This document shows, piece after piece, positions 62,868 through 64,000 of a stretch of 64,000 bases of DNA (its first letter is position 1; each line of letters starts with the position of its first letter). The stretch covers positions 13,861-77,860 of the forward strand of contig PGXT01000002.1 in assembly GCA_002839285.1 (NCBI GenBank), in the 5' to 3' direction. This DNA is from Spirochaetae bacterium HGW-Spirochaetae-5 (GTDB taxonomy: Bacteria; Spirochaetota; UBA4802; UBA5550). The translations under genes and the position numbers were made by a program. The notes beneath the pieces are model-generated. The model was given only the letters and a program-made list of their open reading frames with translations, did not search any database and was not told where the DNA came from.

Positions 62868-63273
62868 AATTCCTCACTGCTTCTGTAAACTTTCTGAAAT
62901 CATCAAGCCGTTTTGAAACAATATCGTACATAATTGAGGTGTCAAGTGAATCATAATTGTGGACAATTAGATTTCTAAAACGCACCATTGAAACGAATGG
63001 TTCTTCGCCGGAGATTACGCCAAGATCTTTAAGTCTGCGGATCGCATCGGCCGACGTTGTCTGAGGTCCGATTCCGTTTCTTGAACAGATCCTTTCCGCA
63101 CAATCGATCATTGCTTCCACCATTACCTGAAGTGAGCGTTCGATAATTTTCTGAAGACCCCAATCTCCGGAGATTTGATCTTCGGTAAAAGGTCCATACC
63201 CGTTAAGCTTCAAAATATACTCTTCAATGAGAGCACATTTTGACAATATAATGCCGTTTTTTCCTTTTTCCAT
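62848..63273 (-). CDS. hepT: HepT-type HEPN toxin (DUF86)
   Basis: The 141-residue all-helical protein carries the HEPN active site RX4HXY as Arg100-NLIV-His105-N-Tyr107, including the tyrosine that MntA modifies. HepT toxins cleave RNA, for example tRNA. The pair forms a type VII toxin-antitoxin module. GGAAAAAGG lies within the start region. It sits between ndk and tRNA-Leu. Confidence 0.9.
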   Translation of the reverse strand: MEKGKNGIILSKCALIEEYILKLNGYGPFTEDQISGDWGLQKIIERSLQVMVEAMIDCAERICSRNGIGPQTTSADAIRRLKDLGVISGEEPFVSMVRFRNLIVHNYDSLDTSIMYDIVSKRLDDFRKFTEAVRNYENNQH

Positions 63274-63340
63274 AATCGAATATTATTTCAAAATTTAAAC
63301 ATTGTCAACAAAATTAACTAATGGTTCATGCGCTTAATTG

Positions 63341-63384
63341 GAGTAGCGGTTTATTTTTGGGATCATAGATTTCAGGAATGTTTT
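63341..63384. repeat. Family-A repeat remnant, copy 7
   Basis: AGTAGCGGTTTATTTTTGGGATCATAG resembles the left end of copies 1 and 6 (GGTTTATTTTCGGAGCACAG) but the core is lost. It lies between hepT and the tRNA-Leu terminator. Confidence 0.5.
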
Positions 63385-63400
63385 ATAATCAGGAAGGTAT

Positions 63401-63439
63401 AAAAAAAGGCTGCCTGATTTTAATCAGCAGCCTTTTTTT
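63401..63439 (-). terminator. Terminator of tRNA-Leu
   Basis: On the minus strand GGCTGCTGATT pairs with AATCAGGCAGCC (one bulge), and TTTTTTTATACC follows. It begins 4 bases after the tRNA 3' end. Confidence 0.88.
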
Positions 63440-63442
63440 ATG

Positions 63443-63525
63443 TGCCCAGAGCGGGACTTGAACCCACACGAGAAAATCCCACATGGCCCTCAACCATGCG
63501 TGTCTACCAATTCCACCACCTGGGC
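63443..63525 (-). tRNA. tRNA-Leu (anticodon GAG)
   Basis: The minus strand folds as a class II tRNA of 83 bases: acceptor GCCCAGG/TCTGGGC with one G-T pair, anticodon stem CATGG/CCATG with loop TTGAGGG (anticodon GAG), a variable arm and T-arm GTGGG-TTCAAGT-CCCGC. The discriminator base is A. No CCA is encoded. A terminator follows. Confidence 0.95.
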
Positions 63526-63609
63526 TTTGGCACATCAACTTCTATGAGACTAAATATTTCAGGGGTAATAATGTCAACGAAAAAAATTAAAAATTTTTTA
63601 AGGTCAACG

Positions 63610-63766
63610 AATTTGCTCAAAAACTGGTGGTGAATAGTAATCTCCATCGAGCAAGCCCCCGCACCCCGGTCGCTGGCAAAGCAAATTCATCACTGCCCCC
63701 TCCGGGGGTGCGGGGGCTTAGGTGGAGTGAATATTATTATTACCACCAAAAAATGAGTAGTTACGA
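63610..63766. repeat. Family-B palindromic repeat, copy 3 (long form)
   Basis: Outer arms GCTCAAAAACTGGTGGTGAA and the right end TTATTACCACCAAAAAATGAG are imperfect complements. Inside, AGCCCCCGCACCCC (63654) pairs perfectly with GGGGTGCGGGGGCT (63705-63718). The core string GCCCCCGCACCCCGGTC also occurs in the flhA-flhF palindrome. Confidence 0.8.
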
Positions 63767-63774
63767 ATCAACCT

Positions 63775-63798
63775 CCCCCTCTCCATATGGAGAGGGGG
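63775..63798. repeat. CCCCCTCTCC/GGAGAGGGGG palindrome
   Basis: A perfect 10-bp stem with loop ATAT lies 14 bases from the lon stop codon. It can act as a transcription stop for lon on the minus strand. Similar CCCCTCTCC...GGAGAGGGG repeats are, from memory, common in unrelated genomes. Confidence 0.75.
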
Positions 63799-63811
63799 CC
63801 GGGGGGAGAGG

Positions 63812-64000
63812 TCAGTAAACAATCTCCAGCACTTCATCAAAATAATTAACAAAGTGGGCATCGAGTCCTTTCTTTATATATTCGGGGAGTTCATCAAAAT
63901 CTTTTTTATTTTCGTAAGGATAGATTATTGTTTTAACTTCGCAAGAGAATACAAAGATGTTGCCATAGTTATTCCTGCAGATGGTCCGTCCTTCGGAGTT
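63812..64000 (-). pseudogene. lon: Lon protease C-terminal end, with internal frame-breaking deletion (cut by window edge)
   Basis: At the window edge the minus strand encodes [20 protein letters not shown], the catalytic-serine region of Lon. It then breaks off and resumes in another frame with [20 protein letters not shown], the Lon C-terminus, to a TGA at 63812-63814. About 45-55 residues that normally lie between, including the catalytic lysine region, are missing (junction about 63937-63947). TTGCGAAG stands at the junction and could be one copy of a short direct repeat. Either the gene is broken or the assembly is. Confidence 0.85.

Noticed and set aside
63442-63818. Two 63-codon plus-strand ORFs near tRNA-Leu
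   Set aside because: The first reads through tRNA-Leu in antisense; the second lies in the family-B repeat and the CCCCCTCTCC palindrome.
1-64000. CRISPR array or phage-defence island
   Set aside because: No regularly spaced direct repeats and no cas genes are present; the palindromic repeats are dispersed singly between genes. The only defence-like module is the MntA/HepT pair.

Overview
The window (about 37-40% GC by eye) reads as a chromosomal segment of a motile, double-membraned spirochaete (Spirochaetota), probably free-living. The evidence is a flagellar export/regulation operon in the spirochaete order (flbD ... fliL-fliY-fliO-fliP-fliQ-fliR-flhB-flhA-flhF-flhG-hyp-fliA-fapA), a 7TMR-DISM sensor, a class III nucleotidyl cyclase with a membrane-bound sensor region, PilZ- and STAS-type proteins, an RNase Y/YmdB pair, and lipoprotein and outer-membrane signals. 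Gene density is high; genes run in long same-strand blocks, mostly on the minus strand.

Layout. 1-5.7 kb: the 5' part of a membrane sensor gene cut by the window edge, an alpha/beta hydrolase, and a three-gene minus operon (cyclase, membrane coiled-coil protein, secreted protein). 6-7.2 kb: a TPR protein and a small unknown. 7.3-14.8 kb: a YbhGFSR-like efflux operon (TetR, TolC, HlyD, two separate ABC ATPases, two ABC-2 permeases, small ORF) with a palindromic operator and a perfect 18-bp leader hairpin. 15.2-20 kb: LOG protein, unknown, Hsp33, 7TMR-DISM/PAS/HATPase sensor. 20-24.1 kb: ymdB, rny, coaD, NlpC/P60 lipoprotein, STAS protein. 24.5-29.1 kb: argJ, a beta-barrel protein, flgM behind a near-consensus sigma-28 promoter, an Fe-ADH-like protein that has lost its metal ligands, cheW. 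29.5-34.6 kb: a housekeeping cluster yicC-remA-gmk-rpoZ-miaA-hfq-SPFH protein, ending in a 29-codon basic gene (AURKAIP1/COX24-like ribosomal protein) that the ORF track misses. 34.6-52.8 kb: cheD, cheR, the flagellar operon, a DUF115/MptE-like protein and a TetR regulator. 53.3-58.2 kb: tsaE-tsaB, a PilZ-like protein, a histone-H1-like protein, a 0.9-kb non-coding stretch and der. 58.2-64 kb: recR-ybaB-dnaX, tRNA-Ser(GGA), a solute-binding protein, ndk, a MntA/HepT pair, tRNA-Leu(GAG) and the 3' end of lon.

How it fits together. Flagellar control is visible as a loop: fliA (sigma-28) lies in the flagellar operon and flgM (anti-sigma-28) has its own sigma-28 promoter 12 kb away. cheW, cheR and cheD supply chemotaxis functions. 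fliM, motA and motB, which many spirochaetes keep in this operon, are absent from the window.

Oddities. (1) dnaX, a solute-binding-protein gene and lon, all in the last 5 kb, each carry an internal out-of-frame deletion that removes conserved sequence; this is either an assembly problem or real decay. (2) miaA and fapA have intact conserved N-termini but no ATG/GTG/TTG in front of them, only ATT/ATA. (3) At least two families of GC-rich, palindromic, MITE-like intergenic repeats are scattered through the window. I found no CRISPR array, prophage, rRNA or intact transposase. A strikingly novel multi-gene system is not evident.
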